Shown here: positions 44,303 to 53,288 of the stretch, piece by piece
Layout: the number at the start of each line of letters is the position of its first letter
Position numbering within the stretch: position 1 is the first letter of the stretch
Assembly (NCBI RefSeq): GCF_902364365.1
Contig: NZ_CABJDN010000007.1
Coordinates: 62,001-126,000 of the forward strand
Length of the DNA: 64,000 nt
Reading direction: 5' to 3'
Origin: Bacteroides intestinalis
GTDB lineage: Bacteria > Bacteroidota > Bacteroidia > Bacteroidales > Bacteroidaceae
The notes under the pieces: model-generated
Databases searched by the model: none
What the model saw: only the letters and a program-made list of their open reading frames with translations
Told to the model about the DNA's origin: nothing
Program-made: the position numbers and the translations under genes

Positions 44303-45862
44303 ATGAAGAAAGATAAACTCCTTTGGGTAGACGATGAGATCAGCTTGCTGCGACCGCACATCCTGTTTCTGGAAGGCAAAGGTTACGAAGTAGACACCGT
44401 AACCAACGGACAGGATGCACTGGACCGTTGCCGTGCTACAACCTATGACCTGATCTTTCTGGATGAAAACATGCCTGGGCTGAGTGGCCTGCAAACCCTG
44501 GCTTTGATAAAAGATATCTGCCCCACCGTCCCCGTGGTCATGATCACCAAGAGTGAAGAGGAAAATATCATGGACATGGCTATCGGCCAGAAAATTGCAG
44601 ATTACCTGATCAAGCCCGTCAATCCCAATCAAATATTATTATCGCTAAAGAAGAACCTACACCGCCGGGATATTGTCAGCGAAGCCGCACAAACCGGTTA
44701 TCAGCAGAGTTTTGGTAAGATAGGCATGCAGATTAATGACTCACTAACGGCAACCGACTGGATGGAGTTATATCGCCGCCTTGTTTATTGGGAACTGGAA
44801 CTGGAAGCAACAGACAGCCCCATGAGCGAAATGCTTGCCATGCAGAAAACAGAGGCCAACAGTGCTTTTGCGAAATTCATCAAAAGGAACTATGCAGATT
44901 GGGTATCAGCTAAAGATGCGCCTGCCGATCGTCCTCTGATGAGTCCGGATCTCTTCAAGCGTATTCTTTTCCCGACACTGGACAAAGGCGAGAAGGTTTT
45001 CTTCATCGTGCTCGATAATTTCCGTTACGACCAGTGGCGCGTACTTGCCGACGAATTATCCGGTCTGTTCAATATAGACGAGCAACTCTATTTCAGCATT
45101 CTGCCCACTGCCACACAATATGCCCGTAACGCTATTTTTTCCGGTCTGATGCCTGATCAAATAGCCAAATTGTTTCCGGAATTGTGGGTAGATGAAGACG
45201 AAGAAGAAAACAAAAACCTGAACGAGGCTCCACTGATACGTACAATCATTGAGCGCTATCGCCGCAACGATACATTTTCTTATCATAAAATCAATGATGC
45301 AGCCGGTGCAGAACGCTTACTGGCACAACTCCCTGCCCTGGCACAGAATGACTTAAACGTTGCCGTGTTCAATTTCATCGATATGTTGAGCCATAGTCGT
45401 ACAGAGAGTAAAATGATACGTGAACTCGCTTCTACTGAAGCTGCCTATCGCAGCATTACCCTTTCATGGTTCCGCCATTCACCCTTGAGCGATCTTCTGA
45501 AAGCACTTGCATCCCGTCAATATCGTGTCATTATCACGACCGACCACGGCAGTATCCGCGTAGATAACCCTGTAAAAGTACAGAGCAACAGTAAGGAAAT
45601 CAATGCCAATCTACGCTACAAGCTATCACGCAATATGGCATACAACCCCAAACAGGTATTCGAAATCACCCGCCCAGCCGAGATACACCTTCCCTCACCC
45701 AATGTGAGTACGCGCTATATCTTTGCCACAGGACGTGATTTCTTTGCCTACCCCAATAATTACAACCATTATGTCAGTTACTACACCGATACCTTCCAGC
45801 ACGGAGGTATTTCGATGGAGGAAATGATAATCCCGCTCATCACACTGAGCGGACGAAGCTGA
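44303..45862 (+). CDS. porX: PorX-like response regulator with PglZ domain
   Basis: A 519-aa protein. The N-terminal receiver domain (about 4-120) has the phosphorylation-site region DLIFLDENMPGLSG (Asp near 52) and the switch Lys in DYLIKPVNP. The C-terminal PglZ/alkaline-phosphatase-like domain (about 200-519) has DNFRYDQWR, FNFIDMLSHSRTESK and TTDHGSIRVDNPVKV, the metal-ligand region. This fusion and length match PorX, the regulator of type IX secretion genes in Porphyromonas, whose PglZ domain hydrolyses nucleotides or oligonucleotides. The start at 44303 was chosen over 44252 because it begins the receiver fold and does not overlap the preceding gene. The PorW-like gene is immediately upstream. 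Confidence 0.9.
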   Translation: MKKDKLLWVDDEISLLRPHILFLEGKGYEVDTVTNGQDALDRCRATTYDLIFLDENMPGLSGLQTLALIKDICPTVPVVMITKSEEENIMDMAIGQKIADYLIKPVNPNQILLSLKKNLHRRDIVSEAAQTGYQQSFGKIGMQINDSLTATDWMELYRRLVYWELELEATDSPMSEMLAMQKTEANSAFAKFIKRNYADWVSAKDAPADRPLMSPDLFKRILFPTLDKGEKVFFIVLDNFRYDQWRVLADELSGLFNIDEQLYFSILPTATQYARNAIFSGLMPDQIAKLFPELWVDEDEEENKNLNEAPLIRTIIERYRRNDTFSYHKINDAAGAERLLAQLPALAQNDLNVAVFNFIDMLSHSRTESKMIRELASTEAAYRSITLSWFRHSPLSDLLKALASRQYRVIITTDHGSIRVDNPVKVQSNSKEINANLRYKLSRNMAYNPKQVFEITRPAEIHLPSPNVSTRYIFATGRDFFAYPNNYNHYVSYYTDTFQHGGISMEEMIIPLITLSGRS

Positions 45863-45887
45863 AAGTAAATTGTAAATTCAATCTAAT

Positions 45888-46313
45888 ATGGAAATTAAAA
45901 TTCAATCTCTGGACCATATCCATGAAGTCGCCCGCAAGTTTATCGCTGCAATGGGCGACAACACTGTTTTTGCTCTCTATGGAAAGATGGGAGCCGGTAA
46001 AACTACTTTTATCAAAGCACTTTGTCAGGAACTGGGTGTTGAAGATGTCGTTACATCACCCACCTTTGCCGTTATCAACGAGTATCGTTCAGACATAGCG
46101 GGAGAACTCATTTACCATTTCGATTTCTATCGTATCAAGAAGCTGGAAGAGGTATATGATATGGGTTATGAGGATTATTTCTACAGTGGGGCACTCTGTT
46201 TCATTGAATGGCCGGAGTTGGTAGAAGAACTGTTGCCGGGCAATACAGTGAAAGTAACCATCGAAGAACTGGAAGATGGTTCACGCAAGTTGACAATGGA
46301 AAACCAAGGCTAA
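45888..46313 (+). CDS. tsaE: tRNA threonylcarbamoyladenosine biosynthesis ATPase TsaE
   Basis: A 141-aa ATPase that works with TsaB and TsaD in making t6A37 in ANN-decoding tRNAs. Walker A is [15 protein letters not shown] (about 30-44), followed by the conserved [10 protein letters not shown] and HFDFYRI motifs. Length is normal. It lies 25 bases after the PorX-like gene and 6 bases before the Imm17-like gene. Confidence 0.96.
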   Translation: MEIKIQSLDHIHEVARKFIAAMGDNTVFALYGKMGAGKTTFIKALCQELGVEDVVTSPTFAVINEYRSDIAGELIYHFDFYRIKKLEEVYDMGYEDYFYSGALCFIEWPELVEELLPGNTVKVTIEELEDGSRKLTMENQG

Positions 46314-46319
46314 TATCTT

Positions 46320-46535
46320 ATGAGTCAATACATCGTACAAGGCATCTTTGCAGTAGCCGGCATTATTTCATTACTGGCAGCAATATTGGACTGGGAGTGG
46401 TTCTTCACTGCCCGCAATACACAATTCGCTGTAAAAAGTGTGGGAAGAAAACGTGCCCGGTTATTCTATGGTGTACTGGGAGTTATTCTTATCGGAATGT
46501 CGGTGTTCTTCTTTCTGAATACACCGCCGGTATAA
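46320..46535 (+). CDS. Imm17-family small membrane protein
   Basis: A 71-aa protein with two membrane helices (about 6-24 and 49-67) around a basic cytosolic loop (SVGRKRARLFYG). It matches the Imm17 family, annotated as immunity proteins of polymorphic toxins but found widely as solitary core genes in Bacteroidetes. No toxin gene is nearby, so immunity is not implied here. It ends the forward run and is followed at once by a terminator. Confidence 0.8.
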   Translation: MSQYIVQGIFAVAGIISLLAAILDWEWFFTARNTQFAVKSVGRKRARLFYGVLGVILIGMSVFFFLNTPPV

Positions 46536-46537
46536 CT

Positions 46538-46575
46538 TTTTAGGTGCGGATTACGTGTAATCCGCACCTAAAAAA
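46538..46575. terminator. Perfect 18-bp-arm bidirectional terminator
   Basis: 46538-46555 and 46558-46575 are exact reverse complements around GT. T runs flank the stem on both strands. It separates two convergent units, the tsaE-side run and the RND operon. Confidence 0.9.
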
Positions 46576-46594
46576 ATAAAAACTGGTTAAGCCC

Positions 46595-47971
46595 CTATTG
46601 CCATCCTCCGCCAAGTGCTTTATATAACCGCACCAACGTTATCTGCTTATCCCGTATCGCATTGCTTAAACCTATCTGTGCATCAAAATATCCACGTTGT
46701 GCATCCAGCACATCCAAATATCCGATCACTCCGTTAATATACTGCAATTGAGCCAACTCTACATTACTCCGTGCCGCTTGTTCCAGTTGTAGACGCGATT
46801 CATAAATCTCTTTGATTTTACTGAAATCCACAATGGCATTCCGCGCATCCTTAAATGCTGTCAATACTGATTTCTCATAAGAATACACCTCTTGTTCATA
46901 AGCTGCTTTCTTTGCTTTTAACATTGCGCGGTTCTTTCCCATAGCAAACAAGGGTGTCAGTAATGATCCACTCAAAAAATGGTATGGTGATTTCAGGAAA
47001 TCCGAGAACTCAGCACTCTCCAAACCATAATGCGCTGTCAAAGCCAAACGAGGAAACATATTGGTATATGCAAGCCCCACTGATGCATTGGCTGCAATCA
47101 GCTTCTGTTCCGCCTGACGTACGTCCGGACGACGCTCCAATAATGTGGAAGGAAGTCCAACAGGAAGGCTTTCCGGTAATTTCACTTCTTCCGGCAATAC
47201 TGAACGTGCAATCTTCTGCGGATAATTACCAGCCAGGAATGCAATATCATTCTCTTTTATAGAAATCTTTCGCTCCAGATCCGGTACCAACGTCGCAGTA
47301 CGTGCCAATTCCACCTGTGCCTGCTGATAAGAAGTCTCTGAAGTCAGTCCACCTTCAAAACGAAGCTTTGCCAAACGAACTCCCTCTTTACGAGCATTCA
47401 GTGTCTGCCGCACAATAGCCAATTCGTTATCCAAGGCTACCAATTCAAAATACGCCTGAGCCACTTCTGCCACCAGACTCATTTTCAGTGCCCGTTGTGC
47501 TTCTATCGAACCCAAGAAATCTGCCATACTCTTATCTTTTGCCCAACGCAGGTTTCCCCAAAGGTCCACTTCCCATGAGACTATTGCTTTGGCTTCATAA
47601 CTCCGGTCCGAACTGTAATTATCTCCGCCATAGTTCTCTGCCTCCTTATCTGCATACAGCTTTCCACTGACTTGTGGGAAAAGATTAGCAAAGTCAATGC
47701 GTTTCATTGCGGCCAACTCCTTTACCCGGGCAGCAGCAATTTTCATATCTTTGTTATATTCAAGAGTACGCTCAATAAGTGCTTGCAGCGTGGTATCAGT
47801 ATAGAGTTCCCACCATTGCCGGTCAGCAATAGAAAGTGTGTCCTGTTCTGTGGAGTCAAGTTGCTGCGGCAAATTCAACTCCGGACGTGCATAGTGTTTA
47901 CCCAACTGGCAGGAACTGAACGCCAGTACCACTAACATCATCATACCATATATTGTATATTTTCTTTTCAT
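46595..47971 (-). CDS. NodT-family outer-membrane efflux lipoprotein
   Basis: A 458-aa outer-membrane channel of the RND type. The lipoprotein signal ends at AFSSC (cysteine near residue 21). Two OEP repeats (about 55-250 and 265-455) and the LLERRPDVRQAEQKLIAANASVGLAYTNMFP block are typical of NodT. It is the last gene of the operon, 3 bases after the pump gene. Confidence 0.94.
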   Translation of the reverse strand: MKRKYTIYGMMMLVVLAFSSCQLGKHYARPELNLPQQLDSTEQDTLSIADRQWWELYTDTTLQALIERTLEYNKDMKIAAARVKELAAMKRIDFANLFPQVSGKLYADKEAENYGGDNYSSDRSYEAKAIVSWEVDLWGNLRWAKDKSMADFLGSIEAQRALKMSLVAEVAQAYFELVALDNELAIVRQTLNARKEGVRLAKLRFEGGLTSETSYQQAQVELARTATLVPDLERKISIKENDIAFLAGNYPQKIARSVLPEEVKLPESLPVGLPSTLLERRPDVRQAEQKLIAANASVGLAYTNMFPRLALTAHYGLESAEFSDFLKSPYHFLSGSLLTPLFAMGKNRAMLKAKKAAYEQEVYSYEKSVLTAFKDARNAIVDFSKIKEIYESRLQLEQAARSNVELAQLQYINGVIGYLDVLDAQRGYFDAQIGLSNAIRDKQITLVRLYKALGGGWQ

Positions 47972-47974
47972 AAC

Positions 47975-50900
47975 TTATCGTTTAAATCGCTTCGTAACTT
48001 TCTTAATATTCGCGCTTTTCGCTTTTGCCTTCGCCTTATAAATCAGTACGAAGAAGAACGGGACTAAAAGAATACCTACCGTTACAGCCAGAATCATTCC
48101 GAAGAATACACCAGTACCAATAGCCTGACGGCTTGCCGAACCCGGTCCACTGGCAATCACCATCGGCAGCATACCGAGGATAAATGCCAAAGATGTCATC
48201 AAGATAGGGCGGAAACGCAACTGTGATGCATGCAAGGCTGCTTTAACTACATTCGCACCACGATCTACCTGTTCCTTAGCAAATTCTACAATCAAGATTG
48301 CATTCTTTGCTGCCAGTCCGACTAACATAACCAGCCCGATCTGGAAATAGACATCATTCTCCAAGCCGCAAGCCCATACTCCGAGATAAGCTCCCAATGC
48401 GGCAATCGGCAATGAAAGTAATACCGCAATCGGCACTGTCCAACTCTCGTAAAGGGCAGCCAGGAAGAGGAATACAAACAGGAATACCAGTGCCAACACC
48501 ATTGCCGTCTGTCCACCGGCCTGCTTCTCCTGATATGAAAGTCCGCTCCATTCCACACCTATGTTCTCCGGCAAATGCTCACGGGCAATCTGCTCAATAA
48601 TCTCCATTGCCTGACCGGAACTATAGCCGTCGGCTGCTCCACCACGGATCACAGCACTGTTGAACATATTGAAACGCTTGATGCTACCCGGCCCCGTGGT
48701 ATATGAAGTAGTTCCGAGGGAAGTCAGCGGTATCATCACATTATCCGCCCCACGTACAAAGAACAGGTTGATATTTTCCTTATGTTCCCTGTAAGGTGCT
48801 TCCGCCTGGATATATACACGATAGATACGGTTAAACATATTGAAGTCGTTTACATATACCGAACCAGTATAAGCTTTCATGGTTGAAAACACATCCGCCA
48901 GCGGCACACCTGCCAGTTTCACCTTATCACGATCTACATCGAAATAAAGCTGCGGGATATCTGCCTGCAAAGATGATGATAGCCCGGATAATTCCTTGCG
49001 TTGTGAAGCGTAATACATCAACGTATCTGTTGCTTGTACCAAGTTATCAAAAGTTGCATCTCCACGTGCTTCGAGTTGCATTTCGAAACCACCCGAACTT
49101 CCCAGTCCCGGGATAACCGGCGGTGTGGAAAGATATACTTTACACTCGGGATACTCCTGCAAGTCCTTTTTCACCTGAGCCATTACCTCATCGATAGTCT
49201 GTCCGTCACGTGCACCCCACGGTTTCAGGATAACCGTCAGTTCACTGCGTGCCTGACTGCTACCCACACGGGGGCTACTACCTACTACGCTCTGAACATA
49301 CTCTACAGCCGGATTCAACATCAGATATTCTATAGCACGTTCCGATACGATTCGCGTACGCTCCAGTGTCGCACCTTCAGGCAATTCCAATTCCACTTTA
49401 AAGTATCCTTGATCTTCTACAGGCAAGAAGCTGGTCGGTATCAGGCGGTTTATCAGCAAAATAGCCACCAGTATCACACCAAATGCACTCAGTACCCTGC
49501 GGGGATTACCTATCACACGTGAAATCTGGCGAACATACTTACGGTTACCCGTATTCAATGCGTAGTTGATATAGCGGAATACAATATTCTTCCGTTTATG
49601 AGATTCCGGTTTCAATATCAATGAACACATCACCGGACTCAGAGTCAGCGCAACAACTGTAGAAAGCAATACGGAAACCACAATTGTCACCGTAAACTGA
49701 CGATAAAGCTGCCCTGTGATACCACCGAGGAAACTAACCGGTACAAACACAGCTGCCAGTACCAGAGACGTAGCAATAATTGCTCCCGTCAATCCTTCCA
49801 TCGCTTTCTTTGTAGCTTCGTAAGGAGGCAGTTTCTCTTCATGCATGATGCGCTCCACATTCTCTACCACCACAATAGCATCATCTACCACAATACCAAT
49901 AGCAAGTACTAATCCAAGTAAGGTAAGTATATTAAGAGAGAAACCGAATATTAGCATGAAACCAAACGTACCAATCAGAGAGATAGGTACTGCTACAATC
50001 GGAATAAGGGTAGCACGCCAACTTTGCAATGATAAAAATACTACGATAATCACCAGTATCAATGCTTCAAACAAAGTCTTGTATACTTCGTGGATAGACT
50101 CTGAAATGTAAGTAGTCATATCAAATGGAATCTCGTAACTCAATCCATCAGGAAAGTTATTGCTGATTTCATCCATTGCCTTTTTCACATTCTCCGCCAC
50201 TTCCATAGCATTGGCGCCCGGAAGCATATAGATACCTAACACAGCCGCATTCTCACCATTGATGCTACTCTCCGTATTGTACGAAGAAGCCTCCAATGAG
50301 ATACGTGCCACGTCACGCAAACGGATAATGGAACCATCCGCATTAGCGCGAATTACGATTTCCTCAAACTGTCCTACTGTAGAAAGACGTCCCTGCGTTG
50401 TAATAGGAATGGTAATATCCAATCCTGTCACAGGTTGTTGTCCCAATACACCAGCTGCAGATTCACGATTCTGATCTTTCAGAGCATTCTGCAAATCGGC
50501 TACGGTCAGTCCAAAGTTTGCCAACTTATCCGGTTGCACCCAAATCTGCATAGCATAGTAACGGCTACCAATATTCGACACACGACCTACACCGGGAATA
50601 CGGCGAAGTAAATCGAGCACGTTCAATGTAGCAAAGTTACTCAGATAGATCTCATCAAACTTCGGATCAGAGGACCTCAGACAGATAGTCATTAACTGAC
50701 TGGCTGCCTGTTTTTCTACAGATATACCGTTTTGTACCACCTCTGCCGGAAGACGGGATTCCGCCAACTTCAAGCGGTTCTGTATTTCAACCGCTGCTAA
50801 GTCAGGATCAGCAGAAATATCAAATGTTACTGTAGCTGAAAAACCACCGGAGTTTGAGCTATTGGACTCCATGTAGAGCATTCCCGGCGTTCCGTTCAAC

Positions 50901-51106
50901 TCTTGCTCAATAGGTGTAGCAACCGCTTGGGATACCGTCAGTGCACTGGCACCGGGATACGAAGCACTAATCTTCACCACCGGCGGTGTTATCTGCGGAT
51001 ATTGGTCAATGGGAAGCATCGTCAGTCCGATGATACCCACAATGACAATCAGTATAGAGATGACAGCCGAAAATACCGGTCTGTCTATAAAGAAACTTAC
51101 TTTCAT
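47975..51106 (-). CDS. RND-type multidrug efflux pump (AcrB/HAE1 family)
   Basis: A 1043-aa proton-driven inner-membrane exporter, the normal AcrB length, with 12 membrane helices and two large periplasmic loops. The proton-relay Asp pair lies in LGLVLAIGIVVDDAIVVVENVER (near residue 405). Other family hallmarks are PVFSAVISILIVIVG at the N-terminus and GPGSASRQAIGTGVFFGM near the C-terminus. Its start overlaps the adaptor stop by 4 bases. The substrate range is unknown; probably lipophilic drugs or bile-type compounds. Confidence 0.96.
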   Translation of the reverse strand: MKVSFFIDRPVFSAVISILIVIVGIIGLTMLPIDQYPQITPPVVKISASYPGASALTVSQAVATPIEQELNGTPGMLYMESNSSNSGGFSATVTFDISADPDLAAVEIQNRLKLAESRLPAEVVQNGISVEKQAASQLMTICLRSSDPKFDEIYLSNFATLNVLDLLRRIPGVGRVSNIGSRYYAMQIWVQPDKLANFGLTVADLQNALKDQNRESAAGVLGQQPVTGLDITIPITTQGRLSTVGQFEEIVIRANADGSIIRLRDVARISLEASSYNTESSINGENAAVLGIYMLPGANAMEVAENVKKAMDEISNNFPDGLSYEIPFDMTTYISESIHEVYKTLFEALILVIIVVFLSLQSWRATLIPIVAVPISLIGTFGFMLIFGFSLNILTLLGLVLAIGIVVDDAIVVVENVERIMHEEKLPPYEATKKAMEGLTGAIIATSLVLAAVFVPVSFLGGITGQLYRQFTVTIVVSVLLSTVVALTLSPVMCSLILKPESHKRKNIVFRYINYALNTGNRKYVRQISRVIGNPRRVLSAFGVILVAILLINRLIPTSFLPVEDQGYFKVELELPEGATLERTRIVSERAIEYLMLNPAVEYVQSVVGSSPRVGSSQARSELTVILKPWGARDGQTIDEVMAQVKKDLQEYPECKVYLSTPPVIPGLGSSGGFEMQLEARGDATFDNLVQATDTLMYYASQRKELSGLSSSLQADIPQLYFDVDRDKVKLAGVPLADVFSTMKAYTGSVYVNDFNMFNRIYRVYIQAEAPYREHKENINLFFVRGADNVMIPLTSLGTTSYTTGPGSIKRFNMFNSAVIRGGAADGYSSGQAMEIIEQIAREHLPENIGVEWSGLSYQEKQAGGQTAMVLALVFLFVFLFLAALYESWTVPIAVLLSLPIAALGAYLGVWACGLENDVYFQIGLVMLVGLAAKNAILIVEFAKEQVDRGANVVKAALHASQLRFRPILMTSLAFILGMLPMVIASGPGSASRQAIGTGVFFGMILAVTVGILLVPFFFVLIYKAKAKAKSANIKKVTKRFKR

Positions 51107-52302
51107 ACGCTCTCCCCTCCCTCTTCACCTTCTTTCTTCAACAGGGCATTGTTAACTTTAACTTTCATCCCCGGGCTCAGTTTATGGTATCCTTCTACCA
51201 CTATTGTTTCACCCGGCACCAAACCTCTCTCCACCACTACTTGATTCTGGAATTCCGGTCCTAACTCTATAAAACGACGTTCTACAGTAGAATCACGACG
51301 CATAACAAACACATAGGCACCACCTTTTTCTATAATAACAGACTTCAGGGGGACCACTGTTGCATTCTCCCGCACATCCAGCAATAGCTTCACTTTAGTA
51401 AACTGGCCCGGAAGCAATACGTGTTTCGGATTAGGCATTTCGGCACGAACAGAGAAAGTACCGGTACGTGGATCAACCTGCGGTTCGGCAAAGTCGACCA
51501 AGCCTTTGAAAGGATAAACTGTATTATCGGCAAGTGTAATAGAAATATTCGGCTGCCAGGAACGGGTAGAATCTTTCTGTCCCAGATTCACGTTACGTTC
51601 CTTGGTTTTCAGATAGTCTAATGCTGTCATACTGAAATCTACCAGTACCGTATCGCTTTTCACGATATTGGCAAGCAATGACTTGCCGCCCGTACCGACC
51701 AATGTACCAAGGTCTACATACCGTTCACTGATGTGCCCGGCCAGCGGAGAGCGAACCACTGTATATCCAAGTTCCAGTTCTGCCTGGTCAAGATCGGCCT
51801 GACTCATAGCAACACTGGCCACTGCTGTTTCATAAGCAGCCACCGCGTTATCCAAATCTAATTGACTGGCAGCATTTTGTTCATACAAGGGGCGAATACG
51901 CTCCAAGTCACGTTGTGCTTTTTTAGCTTGTGCTTCATCTTTTTTCAGCTGTGCACGAGCCTTATCCGCTTTAGCACGATACTGATCCTGATTGATAACA
52001 AACAAAACCTGATTCTTCGTCACATAAGTACCTTCTTCGAAAAGCATATTTTCCAGATATCCTTCTACGCGGGCACGCACTTCTACAAACTGTTGAGCAC
52101 GAACACGTCCCACGTATTCACCATAGATTTCGACATCATCTTGTGTCACCGGTTCCACAGCTACTACCGGAAGATCCGGTGCAGGTGCCGGGCGATGAGT
52201 AATAAACCAGTAAATCGCTACTAACAGTACTATACCAATTGCGGCAATCACTGCCTGTTTTTTCGTTATTCTGAATTCTCTCTTCTTAAAAAACGGTTTC
52301 AT
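51103..52302 (-). CDS. RND periplasmic adaptor (AcrA-like)
   Basis: A 399-aa membrane-fusion protein from the chosen start (MKPFFKKREF), with a basic N-terminus and one membrane anchor (about 15-33), lipoyl half-motifs (VEVRARVEGYLENMLFEEGTYVTKNQVLF and LGYTVVRSPLAGHISERYV), an alpha-hairpin (about 105-165) and beta-barrel plus membrane-proximal domains. A longer frame starts at 52350 with MFFIYRVFNININREL, which adds a sequence unlike any adaptor N-terminus, so the internal ATG is preferred. First gene of the operon. Confidence 0.94.
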   Translation of the reverse strand: MKPFFKKREFRITKKQAVIAAIGIVLLVAIYWFITHRPAPAPDLPVVAVEPVTQDDVEIYGEYVGRVRAQQFVEVRARVEGYLENMLFEEGTYVTKNQVLFVINQDQYRAKADKARAQLKKDEAQAKKAQRDLERIRPLYEQNAASQLDLDNAVAAYETAVASVAMSQADLDQAELELGYTVVRSPLAGHISERYVDLGTLVGTGGKSLLANIVKSDTVLVDFSMTALDYLKTKERNVNLGQKDSTRSWQPNISITLADNTVYPFKGLVDFAEPQVDPRTGTFSVRAEMPNPKHVLLPGQFTKVKLLLDVRENATVVPLKSVIIEKGGAYVFVMRRDSTVERRFIELGPEFQNQVVVERGLVPGETIVVEGYHKLSPGMKVKVNNALLKKEGEEGGESV

Positions 52303-52429
52303 AAGCTCTCTGTTTATGTTAATGTTAAAAACCCTATAAATAAAAAACACAACCAGCGTGCCAAAGTTCGATGGCTATACCTTTATTATTCATAGTCAAA
52401 TCATTAAAGTTTTAACAAAGGATTATGTG

Positions 52430-52468
52430 AGTGGGGAATTCGCTCTACAAGTGTGGAATTATTCCACA
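52430..52468 (-). promoter_or_regulatory. Possible operator upstream of the RND operon
   Basis: TGTGGAAT-T-ATTCCACA (52452-52468) is a perfect 8-bp dyad, and a related half GTGGGGAATTC lies about 20 bases to its left. Being upstream of the RND operon on the minus strand, this could be a repressor site. No dedicated regulator gene is adjacent. It may instead relate to the neighbouring terminator. Confidence 0.35.
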
Positions 52469-52497
52469 AAAAAAGTCCGAACAAACTGTCCGGACTT
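52468..52497 (-). terminator. Terminator of the trxA-side transcript
   Basis: AAGTCCG (52473-52479) pairs with CGGACTT (52491-52497); on the minus strand a T run follows. It lies 24 bases past the stop of the 112-aa gene. Confidence 0.85.
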
Positions 52498-52520
52498 CTC
52501 TTTTACTTAACTGAAACTTC

Positions 52521-52859
52521 TTATTCTTCATCATCATCCAATGACTCCGTATATTCCAGTTCTCCTTGAACTACAAACAGAATTTCTTCCGGATCATACT
52601 CACCCATCTCATCTTTGTGGGCTTCTTTGATGATGTAATCTACGATTTGCCCCAAGTCGACTTCGATGCATCCATCTTCATCCGGCTTTGCATCCAAGAT
52701 GCCGCTTTCAGAATAATACTCGTCAATCAAATCGAGGAAATAATAGAGTTCATCATCGGAGTATTTCTCTTTTAACTCCTGCGGCAAATAATTCTTGATG
52801 TATTCGATGGTTTTTTCGTCATCGAGATCATCCTTTAAGAAATCGTCTTCCAGTCCCAT
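52521..52859 (-). CDS. Small acidic protein of unknown function
   Basis: A 112-aa, strongly acidic soluble protein (LEDDFLKDDLDDEKTIEYIKNYL; ESLDDDEE at the end), predicted mostly helical. No recognised family, but it looks like a conserved Bacteroides gene. It follows trxA by 45 bases on the same strand and shares its terminator, so probably cotranscribed with dnaE-trxA or trxA alone. Confidence 0.75.
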   Translation of the reverse strand: MGLEDDFLKDDLDDEKTIEYIKNYLPQELKEKYSDDELYYFLDLIDEYYSESGILDAKPDEDGCIEVDLGQIVDYIIKEAHKDEMGEYDPEEILFVVQGELEYTESLDDDEE

Positions 52860-52904
52860 AACAGTTAGTTTTTTTAAGGGTTAATACCTTATTATATTAT
52901 GCTC

Positions 52905-53222
52905 CTATAAAAGCATCTTTTTTATCTTGTCATCAAAAGCAGATTTGCCAGCAGAACCTACCTGCTTGTCAACCAACTCACCGTTTTTAAAGAACAATAC
53001 GGTAGGAATGTTACGGATACCATATTCAGCAGCCACATCACCATTCTCATCTACATCACACTTACCGATGAGAACCTGTCCTTCATACACTTCTGCCAAT
53101 TCTTCTATGATAGGACCTACCATCTTACAAGGACCACACCAAGGGGCCCAAAAGTCAATCACTACAGGCTTACCTTCTGCAAGGATTTCCTTATAGTTGC
53201 TGTCTGTAATTTCTAAAGCCAT
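52905..53222 (-). CDS. trxA: Thioredoxin
   Basis: A 105-aa thioredoxin with the intact active site FWAPWCGPCKM (about 25-35) and the cis-Pro region RNIPTVLFFKNGE. No signal peptide, so cytosolic disulfide reductant for ribonucleotide reductase and other targets. It lies 66 bases downstream of dnaE on the same strand. Confidence 0.97.
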   Translation of the reverse strand: MALEITDSNYKEILAEGKPVVIDFWAPWCGPCKMVGPIIEELAEVYEGQVLIGKCDVDENGDVAAEYGIRNIPTVLFFKNGELVDKQVGSAGKSAFDDKIKKMLL

Positions 53223-53288
53223 TGCGTTAATGATTAATTATTTAATGTTTAATGATTACTGTCAAATTATTTACGGAAGCAAAGATAA

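Noticed and set aside
46320..46535. Immunity gene of a polymorphic toxin
   Set aside because: No toxin gene adjoins it; this family is common as a solitary core gene in the group.
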